The notes beneath the pieces are model-generated. The model was not told where the DNA came from. It saw only the letters and a program-made list of their open reading frames with translations, and did no database searches. Positions 8,943-17,630 of a stretch of DNA of 64,000 bases are shown one piece after another. The stretch is from DATGMP01 sp035293565. GTDB taxonomy: Bacteria > Pseudomonadota > Alphaproteobacteria > BOG-932 > Roseiterribacteraceae. Numbering within the stretch: the first letter of the stretch is position 1; each line of letters starts with the position of its first letter. The stretch lies in the NCBI GenBank assembly GCA_035293565.1, contig DATGMP010000042.1:1-64000 (forward strand), given 5' to 3'. Position numbers and translations under genes: made by a program.

Positions 8943-10151
8943 ATGGCAGACACGCTCACCTTCGATCCCTTCGACGCCGAGCAGACTCATGCCATCGCCG
9001 CGATCGCGCGGCGGCTCGTCGAGGAAGCCCCGGTGCTGCGTCTCGATAGCGGCTTCGTGATGGTGTCGCGCTACGAGGATGTAAAGCGCATCCTCCTCAA
9101 CAACATCGTCTTCGCCAATGCCGGCGGCTTCCGCCCGACCGGGCTGCGCGTTCCGATCGAGGATTGCACCATCGGCGAGCTCGACCCGCCCGAGCACGGG
9201 CCGATCCGCAGGCTCGCGATGGGCGCGGCCGCCGGGCCGGGCGCGGTCGAATCGATGCGCGGCTTTGCGCGCGAAAGCAGCCGCGAGCTCTTGGATGCGA
9301 TCCTCGCGCGCGGTCGCGGCGATCTCGTCGGCGAATTCAGCATTCTTCTGACCAACCGCGTGATCGCCAAGTTGCTGGGCGTGCCGCTGGTCAAGGGCGA
9401 TTGGCTGGCTGAACAAGCCGAGATCATCCTGACGAGCGACATTCCGGTGACGAATACGGCGAACGGCAAGTTCGGCTACAAAGCGGCCTTTCCGGAGTTC
9501 ACGAACTTCATCGACGATCTGGTACGGCGCCGCATGTCGGGCGACGAAGAAAAGAACGACGCGGTAGCGCGCATCATCGCAACCGCGAAGGAAGCCGGCG
9601 AAGCGCCGCGCGAGACGATCGTCCGCATGGTGCTGATCCAGCTTCTGCTCGGCGGCAGCGCGACAACGCGCGACTTCCTGGGCAGCATCTTCCACGAGCT
9701 TATCCTGAAGCCCGAGCTGCACCGGGCGATCCGCGACGATCGCTCGCTGGTCCCGGCCGCGGTCGAGGAAGGTTTGCGGCTCTGGCCGCCCGTGCTGTTC
9801 GTGATCCGCACCTGCGCGCAAGACGCGGAGATCGGAGGCGTGCCGCTCGCCAAAGGCCAGCGAGTCATCGCCGCGATTGCCGCGGCCAACCGCGATCCGT
9901 CGGTTTATTCCGATCCCGATAGCTTCCGTCTCGATCGCAAAGATCCGCCGACTCATTTCTCATTCGGCCTCGGCTCCCATTTCTGCGTCGGCAACCAGCT
10001 GGCGCGCATGGAGAGCCAGGAGGCGCTGGACGTGTTCGTCGAACGGGTCGAGCCGGGATCGCTCAGAACCGTTCCCGGCTTCGCACTTCGCTACATGCCG
10101 ACACCTTTCCTATTCGGTCCGGTCGATCTGCCCGTCGAGCGCGTCGCTTGA
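8943..10151 (+). CDS. Cytochrome P450
   Basis: 402 residues, the size of a soluble bacterial class I P450, with GGGAGAAG as ribosome site. The I-helix oxygen-activation segment reads GGSATTRD, the K-helix ExxR is in EGLRLWPP, and the haem loop is FSFGLGSHFCVGNQ with Cys348 as the axial thiolate. No ferredoxin or ferredoxin reductase gene lies beside it, so redox partners must come from elsewhere. It sits between two TauD-type dioxygenases in what looks like a single transcription unit. A second P450 at 60845 is only distantly similar. Confidence 0.95.
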   Translation: MADTLTFDPFDAEQTHAIAAIARRLVEEAPVLRLDSGFVMVSRYEDVKRILLNNIVFANAGGFRPTGLRVPIEDCTIGELDPPEHGPIRRLAMGAAAGPGAVESMRGFARESSRELLDAILARGRGDLVGEFSILLTNRVIAKLLGVPLVKGDWLAEQAEIILTSDIPVTNTANGKFGYKAAFPEFTNFIDDLVRRRMSGDEEKNDAVARIIATAKEAGEAPRETIVRMVLIQLLLGGSATTRDFLGSIFHELILKPELHRAIRDDRSLVPAAVEEGLRLWPPVLFVIRTCAQDAEIGGVPLAKGQRVIAAIAAANRDPSVYSDPDSFRLDRKDPPTHFSFGLGSHFCVGNQLARMESQEALDVFVERVEPGSLRTVPGFALRYMPTPFLFGPVDLPVERVA

Positions 10152-10237
10152 AATCTCACCTGAGAGATCGATAGTATTCGTGCGCGGCGGCGAAACAATT
10201 TTCGTCATTGCAAAATATTCGCAAATGGGGAAGTGGC

Positions 10238-11086
10238 ATGATCGCAGTTCGTAAATTAACCGCTGCCATTGGCGCCGAGATAAGCGGCGTCGATCTGTCG
10301 AAGCCTCTGGCGAGCGAGGACGTCACCGCGATCAGGGACGCGCTCCACGAAAACCTCGTCGTCTTCTTTCGAGGTCAAAAGAAGCTCGAAGACGAGGAGC
10401 ATATTCGCCTGGGTCAGCATTTCGGGACGCTCGACCTGTCGGAGATCCAGCCCAACCCTATCGCGCGGCGCGAGATCATGGTGCTCGACCAGGTCTCACC
10501 CAAGGGCGAGGGCGCCGACAATTGGCACCGTGACCGCACCTATCTCGAAGCTCCGCCCATGGGCTCGATCCTGCAATGCATCATGAGGCCGGCCGTCGGC
10601 GGCGACACATGCTGGGCCAGCATGTATGCCGCCTATGACGCGCTCTCGGCGCCGATGCAGAACTTCATCGACACGCTCTCCGCCCGCCATTCGATCGAGC
10701 CGCTCGCGCGTCGCAGCCGCAAAGTGTCCGATTATCTGGGCGACAAGTTGAAGGATTTCCCGTCAGCCGTCCATCCGCTGGTCGAGGTGCATCCGGCGAC
10801 GGGTCGCAAGGCGCTCAACGTCAACGCCAACTGGACCGCCGAGATCCTTGGCCTGAGCAAGGCCGAAGGCGACATGCTGCTCCGCTTCCTGTTCGAGCAT
10901 CTGAAGAGCCCGGAATTCCAGGTGCGCTTCAGTTGGAACGAGGGCGACATAGCCTTCTGGGACAATCGCGCGGCACAGCATTACGCGGTCGCCGACTACA
11001 CCTCCCGCCGCATCATGCGCCGCGTCGCGATCAAGGGCCATAAGCCGGCCGGGCCGATGGACGCCAAGCCGGGATTGGCCGCATGA
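10238..11086 (+). CDS. TauD/TfdA-family Fe(II)/2-oxoglutarate dioxygenase
   Basis: 282 residues from ATG 10238 with GGGGAAG upstream, matching the usual TauD length (about 280). The opening GAEISGVDLSKPL is a family hallmark. Iron ligands are His97 and Asp99 in WHRDRTYLE and His248 in HYAVADY; the following RRIMRR supplies the 2-oxoglutarate arginine. It is closer to canonical TauD/TfdA than the copy at 8000. A short gap of 25 bases to the amidohydrolase suggests cotranscription. The substrate may be a sulfonate, an aryloxyalkanoate or a hydrophobic acid; the sequence does not decide. Confidence 0.9.
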   Translation: MIAVRKLTAAIGAEISGVDLSKPLASEDVTAIRDALHENLVVFFRGQKKLEDEEHIRLGQHFGTLDLSEIQPNPIARREIMVLDQVSPKGEGADNWHRDRTYLEAPPMGSILQCIMRPAVGGDTCWASMYAAYDALSAPMQNFIDTLSARHSIEPLARRSRKVSDYLGDKLKDFPSAVHPLVEVHPATGRKALNVNANWTAEILGLSKAEGDMLLRFLFEHLKSPEFQVRFSWNEGDIAFWDNRAAQHYAVADYTSRRIMRRVAIKGHKPAGPMDAKPGLAA

Positions 11087-11111
11087 TCGCATAGCCGAAA
11101 GGGGAAGCAGC

Positions 11112-12248
11112 ATGAGCAAGACCGCCTCTATCCGCGCCATCTCCGCCGACTCCCATGTAGTCGAGCCGCCGGACTGCTTCACCGCCCATATCGAATCCAA
11201 ATGGAAGGACGCCGCGCCGCATATCGTGCGCGACACGCATTCGGGATTGCCGGGCGAAGTGGTGGTGATTCCCGACATGGCGCCGGTGCCGCTGGCGATC
11301 GTCGCGGCCGCGGGCCTGCCGCCCAGCGAGATCAAGCTCGGCGGCAAGACCTTCTCCGAGATTCATCGCGGCGCCTGGGATCCCAAGGCGCGAATTGTCG
11401 ACCAGGAGCGCGACGGCGTCGCCGGCGAGATGATCTATCCCTCGACCGGCATGGTTCTCTGCAATCACAAGGACCGCGACTACAAGCATGCCTGCAGCCG
11501 CGCCTATAATCGCTGGCTGGCCGAGTTCGTCGGCGGCGCGCCCGATCGGCTGTTCGGGCTCGGCATGACAGGCGTGCGCACGGTCGAGGACGCGATCGAG
11601 GATTTCCGCCAGATCAAAGCGGCTGGCTTCAAGGGCGTGATGCTGCCGGGCGTACCAGGCACCGACGAAGATTACGACCACCCCTCCTTCGACCCGCTGT
11701 GGAAGACGGCGGTCGAGCTCGATCTGCCGATCAGCTTCCATGTGCTCGCCGCCGGCAACAAGGCCGAGGAGGCGATGACCAAGGGCGGCGCGCGCGGCCC
11801 CAAGATCGCATCGTGGCAGGCGGTCATCCGCTCCTGCCAGGATATCATCGGCATGTTCATTTTCGGGCGCGTGTTCGAGCGCCATCCGGGCTTGAAGCTG
11901 GTCTGCGTCGAGGCCGATGCGGGCTGGGTGCCGCATTACATGTACCGCATGGACCACGCCTATAAGCGTCACCGCTATTGGCTGAAATGCGACGAGATGA
12001 AGATGCTGCCCAGCGAATATTTCGCCAGGCACGTCTATGTCACGTTCCAGGATGATTGGGTCGCCTTCAAGATGACCGACATGGTCAACGCCCGCCACCT
12101 GATGTGGGCCAACGACTACCCGCACAGCGACTCCACCTGGCCCGAGAGCCAGCAGCTCTTGGCCGAGCACACGGCGCATCTGAAGCCCGAGGTGAAGGGA
12201 TGGGTTCTGCGCGACAATGTGCGCGAGCTGTACAGGCTGCCTGCCTGA
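11112..12248 (+). CDS. Amidohydrolase family 2 (ACMSD/decarboxylase-like)
   Basis: 378 residues, TIM-barrel amidohydrolase of the Amidohydro_2 type, with ribosome site AAAGGGGAAG. The N-terminal strand has ISADSHVVEPPD (about 10-21), typical of this subfamily in which the usual HxH is altered. The C-terminal metal site motif WANDYPHSDSTWP falls at about 332-344. Relatives decarboxylate aromatic acids or hydrolyse ring-cleavage products, and occur in xenobiotic and terpenoid breakdown clusters. It ends the plus-strand SDR-TauD-P450-TauD run and is convergent with the SDR at 12253. A paralogue is at 40520. Confidence 0.88.
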   Translation: MSKTASIRAISADSHVVEPPDCFTAHIESKWKDAAPHIVRDTHSGLPGEVVVIPDMAPVPLAIVAAAGLPPSEIKLGGKTFSEIHRGAWDPKARIVDQERDGVAGEMIYPSTGMVLCNHKDRDYKHACSRAYNRWLAEFVGGAPDRLFGLGMTGVRTVEDAIEDFRQIKAAGFKGVMLPGVPGTDEDYDHPSFDPLWKTAVELDLPISFHVLAAGNKAEEAMTKGGARGPKIASWQAVIRSCQDIIGMFIFGRVFERHPGLKLVCVEADAGWVPHYMYRMDHAYKRHRYWLKCDEMKMLPSEYFARHVYVTFQDDWVAFKMTDMVNARHLMWANDYPHSDSTWPESQQLLAEHTAHLKPEVKGWVLRDNVRELYRLPA

Positions 12249-12252
12249 TCGC

Positions 12253-13005
12253 TCACCGCATCGTCACGCCGCCGTCGACGGAGATCACCTGGCCGTTGAT
12301 CCATTCGCCGTCGGCGGACATCAGCATGGCGGCGGTGGCGGCGATATCCTCGGGCTCGCCCAAGCGCGGGCTGCGGCCGATGGCGAACACGGCGGCCTTC
12401 TCGGGATGAGTCCTGTTCTTTTCCGACATGACGAGCCCGGGCGAGATCACGTTGGCGCGGATGCCCTCCTTGCCCCAGCGCGAGGCGACATGCCGCATCA
12501 GAGCGGTCAGCGCATATTTGGTGACCGAGTACGAGACGCGCACGCCGCGCGGCATGAAAGCGGCCGACGAGCCGGTATACACGATGGCGCCCCCGCCCCG
12601 TTTCAACATCTGGGGAATCGCATGACGCGTGCAGAGTAGATGGCCGCGCAGATTGACCGCCACCGCGCGGTCGAACACCTCCAGCGGTACGTCGACCGCA
12701 TCCGTATCGCGGGAATGCAGCGACAGGTCGGCCATGTTGACCAGCATGCAGTCGAGCCCGCCATAGGTCTTCACGGCCGTCCCCACCATCGCGGCAACCG
12801 TCTCATCCTCTGTGGCGTCGAAGACCGCGCCGATCGCCTGGCCGCCGGCATCCCGGATTCGGCTGACCACATCCCTGTAGCCGGCGGCCGTCTGCGCACC
12901 GACAATAACGGACCCGCCTTCCTCGGCGACCCGCATCGCGGTGGCGGCCCCGATATTGGCGCCCCCGCCGGCGATGATCGCGACCTTCCCTTCGAGTCTG
13001 CGCAT
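12253..13005 (-). CDS. SDR family oxidoreductase
   Basis: 250-residue classical SDR starting LEGKVAIIAGGGANIG. The catalytic Ser (TGSSAAF), Tyr and Lys (YSVTK) are present, while NNAG is replaced by VNMADLSL. It closely resembles the SDR at 59500: both share DLSL, LRGHLLCTRHA, LMRHVASRWGKEGIRAN, EWINGQVISVDGG and the same final TMR. The two are clearly recent paralogues. The ATG at 13005 has a GGAGGAG that is rather far upstream (about 13 bases). Only 4 bases separate its stop from the convergent amidohydrolase. Confidence 0.88.
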   Translation of the reverse strand: MRRLEGKVAIIAGGGANIGAATAMRVAEEGGSVIVGAQTAAGYRDVVSRIRDAGGQAIGAVFDATEDETVAAMVGTAVKTYGGLDCMLVNMADLSLHSRDTDAVDVPLEVFDRAVAVNLRGHLLCTRHAIPQMLKRGGGAIVYTGSSAAFMPRGVRVSYSVTKYALTALMRHVASRWGKEGIRANVISPGLVMSEKNRTHPEKAAVFAIGRSPRLGEPEDIAATAAMLMSADGEWINGQVISVDGGVTMR

Positions 13006-13111
13006 GAAACCGTAATACTCCTCCGGACACGAACTGAGGAGAGGAAGCGCACCTTCCTGCCACTTCGCGCGTTTATAATCTCGTGGCCTGTCGAGCTAAG
13101 GAACCGGAGCT

Positions 13112-13741
13112 ATGAGCGACAGCATCGTAGATGAAGGTCAGACCCGGCGTGATTTCCTCTTCCTCACGGCCGCGACGACTGGCGTGGTGGCGACCGCCGC
13201 GGTCCTTTGGGCCATGGTTGATTCGATGGAGCCGTCCGCCGACGTGATCGCAGCCGGCGCGCCTCTCGACGTCGATATTTCCCAGATCAAGCCCGGACAG
13301 CAGATCGTCGTGCTGTGGCGGGCGCACCCGGTCTATATCGCCAACCGGACTCAGCCTCTGCTCGATCGCTTGCAACATTCGGATACGAGCCGCCTGTCCG
13401 ACCCTGACTCCGACGTCATGCAGCAGCCGGACTATGCGAAAAACTGGCACCGTTCTATCAAGCCCGAATATCTGGTCCTGGTCGGCATTTGCACGCATCT
13501 TGGTTGCCTGCCGCGCTTCGAGCCCGACCCCGGCGGCGCGCTCGGCGCCGATTGGCCGGGCGGATATTTCTGCCCGTGCCACGGATCGCGCTACGACCTC
13601 GCGGCCCGCGTCTTCAAGGGCGTGCCGGCGCCCTACAATCTGCCTGTGCCGCCACACCGCTTCGTCGACGACAAGACGCTCCGCATCGGCGAAAATCCGC
13701 CAAATACGCAGTTCGACTTCGACGACATCGTGCAGATGTAG
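13112..13741 (+). CDS. petA: Rieske iron-sulfur subunit of cytochrome bc1
   Basis: 209 residues. This subunit carries electrons from ubiquinol to cytochrome c1 at the periplasmic face of the inner membrane. A twin-arginine signal anchor (TRRDFLFL, 11-18, then a hydrophobic helix) is present. The 2Fe-2S ligands are Cys127 and His129 in CTHLGC and Cys154 and His157 in CPCHGS; Cys132 and Cys156 can form the usual disulfide. The family's long insert between the hinge and cluster is intact. Unusually, no cytochrome b or c1 gene follows: the next gene is convergent and unrelated. It is either a second copy or a displaced gene. Confidence 0.93.
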   Translation: MSDSIVDEGQTRRDFLFLTAATTGVVATAAVLWAMVDSMEPSADVIAAGAPLDVDISQIKPGQQIVVLWRAHPVYIANRTQPLLDRLQHSDTSRLSDPDSDVMQQPDYAKNWHRSIKPEYLVLVGICTHLGCLPRFEPDPGGALGADWPGGYFCPCHGSRYDLAARVFKGVPAPYNLPVPPHRFVDDKTLRIGENPPNTQFDFDDIVQM

Positions 13742-13753
13742 GGACGGCTATTT

Positions 13754-14263
13754 TCAAGCCGGCGGCTTCGGCAGCTGTATGAACTCGATCGCGTTGCCGC
13801 TCGGGTCGTAGGCCATGAAAATGAAGCCGCCATACGGCGGAGGGAGCGGCTTCTTGGGCATCATGACCGTGGCGCCGAAGTCGGCGACACGCTTTGCGAC
13901 GGCATCGATGTCGGGCACCGCGAGCAGGATCGGCGCGACATCGTGCGGCGAATGCTTCGGCAAATGGCCCATCAGCGTTTCGTCGGTGACCAGCACAACA
14001 GTCGGCTCCTTGTTGGCCTTGGCCTCCTCGGGCGTCGCCCCGAAATTGAGGCCGAGCTCGGCACCGCCCTTACGCCCCTTGGGCGTGGGATTGCGGAGCG
14101 TCTCCTGCATACCGAGGACCTGCTTGTAGAAGGCGAGCGTCTTGTCGAAGTCCGCGACCTTGATCTTGACCGTGATAAGGCGGAATTCGGGCGCGTCCGC
14201 CGCCGGCGCCGCCGGCGCGAGGCATAGAACGGCTAAGAACAATCCGACGAGCAGCCTGGACAT
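13754..14263 (-). CDS. Secreted VOC (glyoxalase/bleomycin-resistance fold) protein
   Basis: 169 residues with a clear signal peptide (LLVGLFLAVLCLAPAAPA, cut after about residue 21). The mature part is one vicinal-oxygen-chelate module: VKIKVADFDKTLAFYKQVLGM at the start, then VPDIDAVAKRVADFGA and YDPSGNAIEFIQ, whose Glu is a typical metal ligand. VOC proteins include lyases, dioxygenases and binding proteins; export to the periplasm is uncommon. It converges with petA and may not be functionally tied to it. Substrate unknown. Confidence 0.8.
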   Translation of the reverse strand: MSRLLVGLFLAVLCLAPAAPAADAPEFRLITVKIKVADFDKTLAFYKQVLGMQETLRNPTPKGRKGGAELGLNFGATPEEAKANKEPTVVLVTDETLMGHLPKHSPHDVAPILLAVPDIDAVAKRVADFGATVMMPKKPLPPPYGGFIFMAYDPSGNAIEFIQLPKPPA

Positions 14264-14285
14264 TCCTCCCCTCCTCCATATTTTC

Positions 14286-14364
14286 CGTCATTCCCGCGAA
14301 AGCGGAATCCCTTCATACGCCGGCGCGAACGGTTCCAGGGATTCCGGCTTTCGCAGGAAGGACG
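14286..14364. repeat. Degenerate REP-like inverted repeat
   Basis: The left arm begins CGTCATTCCCGCGAAAGCGG and continues AATCCC; the right arm GGGATTCCGGCTTTCGC followed by AGGAAGGACG is its imperfect complement about 30 bases later. The CATTCCCGC core is shared with hairpins at 28985, 62058 and 63634, so this belongs to a dispersed intergenic family. It lies between the divergent VOC and DUF2905 genes. Confidence 0.65.
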
Positions 14365-14397
14365 ATTTCTATTATACGGTACAATGAGGATGTTTCG

Positions 14398-14598
14398 ATG
14401 TCCCGCGCGCTCGTCATCATTGGCCTCCTGATCGCGCTGATCGGCCTGTTGTGGCCATGGATTGGCCGGACCGGACTCGGCCGGCTGCCGGGCGACATCG
14501 TCATTCGGCATGGCAATTTCACCTTTTATGCGCCGATCGCGACCGGAATCCTGGTGAGCATCGTGCTTTCGCTCATTCTCTGGCTGATCAACCGATAA
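14398..14598 (+). CDS. DUF2905 small inner-membrane protein
   Basis: 66 residues with two membrane helices: residues about 4-20 (LVIIGLLIALIGLLWPW) and about 44-63. Between them lies the family signature GLGRLPGDIVIRHGNFTFY. DUF2905 proteins are small, widely conserved bacterial membrane proteins of unknown role. It stands alone between a repeat and the convergent TonB receptor, whose stop is 3 bases away. Confidence 0.88.
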   Translation: MSRALVIIGLLIALIGLLWPWIGRTGLGRLPGDIVIRHGNFTFYAPIATGILVSIVLSLILWLINR

Positions 14599-14600
14599 CG

Positions 14601-16796
14601 TCAGAGCTCGTAGCGCAGATCGATTCCGAAAGTGCGGGGCTGGCTCCCGAAGCCGATCGGCTGCCCCAGCACGGCGACGGAATACGGGACATAAATCTCG
14701 TTGCCGAGGTTGAGCCCGTAAAGCGACGCCGACCATCGCCGATCGGGCGATTTGAAGGTCAGCCACGCATTCCAGAGATCGATCCACCCGTGTCCATATG
14801 CCGGGCTGTTCATGTCTTCGTAAAAGGAATGGCCTTCGAACGTATATTCGACCCGCGGCGTTATCGACCCGATGCCCGGTAGATCGATCCGGTATTCGCC
14901 GGTGAGCGCGCCCTTCCACCGCGGAGCGCGGATTAGATATTTGCCGGAATTGTCCACCCGAACATTGCCGAGCATATAGACGAAGTTCGAGTACTGGGCT
15001 TGCAGCCGCCCGACGCCGGCGGTGAGTTCCGCTTCCGGCGCGGGCTTGTAGGCGGCCTCGACCTCCGCCCCATCAATGCTGGCGGATCCCGCGTTCTTGA
15101 TGCTGATGAATCCGAATTCGTCGGGGATGCGGACCTGCAGATTGGTGAAATCCTCGTGGAAGAGGCTGAGATCGATGCGGAGCCGCCGGTCGAGCAGGTC
15201 GGCCTTGACGCCAGCCTCATAGGCCCAAACATCCTCCGGTTGGAAAGAATCCGGCGCCCGCGCGGTCGGCGGCAGAAAGTCATATCCCGCGAAGCCCCCG
15301 CTCTTGAAGCCGCGCCCGATGGAGACATACGTCATGACCGTCGGATCGAAACGATACTCGGCCGTGAATTTGGGTGTGAACGCGTCGTTCGAGAGGTGCG
15401 AGAGCGATTGCAGGACGGTAGCGAAGATCGGGAAGCCGGCGCCCCGCTGATAGAAGGTGAAGGCCTTCTCCTCGTAGGTGTATCGCAGCCCCGCGCTCAA
15501 CGAGAGTTGCTCAACCGGAAACCAGGTCACGGTGCCGAATCCGGCATAGGAATTCGTCTCGTTGCGGCTGGCGAGCACCAACGTCGCCAATCCTGGGCCA
15601 GGATCGAAGGGTAGAAGGGCCAAAGAATTCGCGTGCTCGCGGTAGAGGGAGGCACCGACGATCCAGGAGATCGTCTGCTGCGTCGGCGACGCAAGGCGTA
15701 TCTCCTCGCTAATCTGGTTCTGACGTTCCGCGATCGGGATGCTCTTGAGAATATCGGCGGCCGTGCCGTCTTGGTCGAGGTAGTCGTCGACATAGGCGCG
15801 ACGGAACGCGCTGACCGACGTCAGGTGGCTCCAGTCGAGATCGAGATCGACGGTGGCGCTGATACCCCAATTACGACGGATCTCGCTGCCGTCGTAATTG
15901 TCGTCGACGCTGAGCAAATTCTGATTGGATTCGCTGATGAGCTTGGGATCAAGGCCGGCAGCGAAGCGGTCCGCATCCGCTGCGAGATTGATCGTGAGCT
16001 CGTCCGAGGGCGTCAGCACGACCTTTGCAGTTGCCGTCAGCCCGTTCTGATTGCCCGCGGGGCTGCCATCGAACCGGTTGGTCGCATAGCCGCCGATATG
16101 ATGCTCGGAAAAGCTCACCTGAGCCGCGATCTTACCCTGCACGAGCGGTCCACCCAGAAGGACTCGCGCAAGCCGCTCGCCGAGATTGCCGAAGCGAGTC
16201 TCGGCGATGGCCTCGAAATCGTCGGATGGCGTCCGCGTGATTATGTTGATGGCGCCGCCGGTCGCGTTGCGGCCATAAAGCGTTCCTTGCGGCCCCTTCA
16301 GCACTTCGATGCGCTGAACATCGAGCGTATCGAACAGATCGGAATAGGAGCGGCCCAGATAGACGCCGTCGAGATAGACCGCGACCGGGTCGTCCGCGCC
16401 GACACCCAACGGATTCTGACCGATGCCGCGGATCGAGATCGGATTGTCGCCGAATGCCGCATAGCCGCCGATCACCAAGCCCGGGGTCAAGGCTGCGATA
16501 TCACGCAGATCGTCGATCTGGCTGGCCTGAAGCTGGGGCGCGCCGAACACAGTGATGGAGGATGGCGTCTCCTGCACCGTCGAGGGTCGCCGTTCGGCCG
16601 TGATCACGATCTCCTCCAGCCGCGCGCTCGGCTGGGCCGTTGCAGGAACGCGCACGGACATTGGGAGCAGGATTGCAACGAGAAGCGGAACGGCTCTCGC
16701 GGACTGATAAAATACTCTTGCGATCACCGTCGATGTTATCGGCTTATTGTGGCGAAGCTTTCGTTCAAATCTATTGAGCCGGCCGACTGAATACAA
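14601..16796 (-). CDS. TonB-dependent outer-membrane receptor
   Basis: About 731 residues. After a signal segment (AVPLLVAILLPM, then ATAQP) comes the TonB box EEIVITAERR, then the plug with SITVFGA, IRGIGQN, YLDGVYLG and VLKGPQGTLYGRNATGGAIN, and a 22-strand barrel ending in a terminal aromatic-rich strand (TFGIDLRYEL). The receptor imports a large or scarce substrate using the proton-motive force; siderophores are only one option, and this subfamily is common in degraders of plant or steroid-like compounds. The start is uncertain: TTG 16796 gives a long pre-signal tail, GTG 16727 a more normal signal. It follows AKR and SDR genes on the same strand (26-base gap). Confidence 0.9.
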   Translation of the reverse strand: MYSVGRLNRFERKLRHNKPITSTVIARVFYQSARAVPLLVAILLPMSVRVPATAQPSARLEEIVITAERRPSTVQETPSSITVFGAPQLQASQIDDLRDIAALTPGLVIGGYAAFGDNPISIRGIGQNPLGVGADDPVAVYLDGVYLGRSYSDLFDTLDVQRIEVLKGPQGTLYGRNATGGAINIITRTPSDDFEAIAETRFGNLGERLARVLLGGPLVQGKIAAQVSFSEHHIGGYATNRFDGSPAGNQNGLTATAKVVLTPSDELTINLAADADRFAAGLDPKLISESNQNLLSVDDNYDGSEIRRNWGISATVDLDLDWSHLTSVSAFRRAYVDDYLDQDGTAADILKSIPIAERQNQISEEIRLASPTQQTISWIVGASLYREHANSLALLPFDPGPGLATLVLASRNETNSYAGFGTVTWFPVEQLSLSAGLRYTYEEKAFTFYQRGAGFPIFATVLQSLSHLSNDAFTPKFTAEYRFDPTVMTYVSIGRGFKSGGFAGYDFLPPTARAPDSFQPEDVWAYEAGVKADLLDRRLRIDLSLFHEDFTNLQVRIPDEFGFISIKNAGSASIDGAEVEAAYKPAPEAELTAGVGRLQAQYSNFVYMLGNVRVDNSGKYLIRAPRWKGALTGEYRIDLPGIGSITPRVEYTFEGHSFYEDMNSPAYGHGWIDLWNAWLTFKSPDRRWSASLYGLNLGNEIYVPYSVAVLGQPIGFGSQPRTFGIDLRYEL

Positions 16797-16822
16797 TTAC
16801 AAACTGCGCTTTGCCATCCTGT

Positions 16823-17608
16823 TTATCGTTCGACCTGAAGGATGCCCTCGGTAATGTGCGGCAAGGTTCCGCCGCCGTCGATCACGAGCGTATGGCCGGT
16901 GATATATGAGCCGTCGTCTGAGGCGAGAAAAAGCATTCCCTTCGCCACGTCTTCCGGAGAGCCGAGACGGCCAAGCGGCACCAGCCTTCTCGCCTTCTCG
17001 AGCGTGTCCGAAGAAAGATGGTCGCCGCTCATTTCGGTGACGGTGATTCCGGGTCCGATTTCGTTCACCGTAATTTTATGGGGCGCAAGCTCGATCGCGA
17101 CGCTCCTCACAAAGCCGTTGATCGCCATCTTCGTCGCAATATAGACGCTGAGCTTCGAGACCGCGGTCCGCCGCGCGGGCGTCGTCGTCATGATGATGCG
17201 GCCGCCATGGCTAGCCTTCTTCAAGGACGGGAGCGCGGCGCGCGTGAGCCAATAGCAGGCCTTGAGATTGACCGCGATCGCCTTGTCGAGATCGGTGTCC
17301 TCAATCTCATCAACCGCGCCGGGCGCAAGATAGGCGGCGTTATGGATCACGATGTCGAGCGCGCCGTACAGCCGCTCGGTTTCGCGGACCATCGTCAGCA
17401 CATCGTCCTTGATTCCGGCGTCGCCGGCGACATAGCTCGCCTCACCGCCGGCGGCGCGAATCTCCTCGACGACCTTGCGGCCATTTTCGGCCGTGCGCAT
17501 CGTGACGACCACTTTGGCGCCTTCGGCGGCGAAACGCTTGGCGGTCGCCTTGCCGATACCGGTCCCGGCGCCGACGATCAGCGCCACGCGCCCTTCGAGC
17601 CTGCCCAT
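16823..17608 (-). CDS. SDR family oxidoreductase
   Basis: 261 residues, classical SDR. Cofactor motif VGAGTGIG at about 12-19. The active-site Tyr and Lys are in YIATK, but the position normally occupied by the catalytic serine reads TTTPARR, so threonine may serve. NNAG appears as HNAA. It lies 22 bases downstream of the aldo/keto reductase and 26 bases upstream of the TonB receptor on the same strand, suggesting a three-gene operon coupling uptake with carbonyl or alcohol redox steps. The substrate is not deducible. Confidence 0.87.
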   Translation of the reverse strand: MGRLEGRVALIVGAGTGIGKATAKRFAAEGAKVVVTMRTAENGRKVVEEIRAAGGEASYVAGDAGIKDDVLTMVRETERLYGALDIVIHNAAYLAPGAVDEIEDTDLDKAIAVNLKACYWLTRAALPSLKKASHGGRIIMTTTPARRTAVSKLSVYIATKMAINGFVRSVAIELAPHKITVNEIGPGITVTEMSGDHLSSDTLEKARRLVPLGRLGSPEDVAKGMLFLASDDGSYITGHTLVIDGGGTLPHITEGILQVER

Positions 17609-17630
17609 TCGTCCTCCCTGCCGTCGCTCG

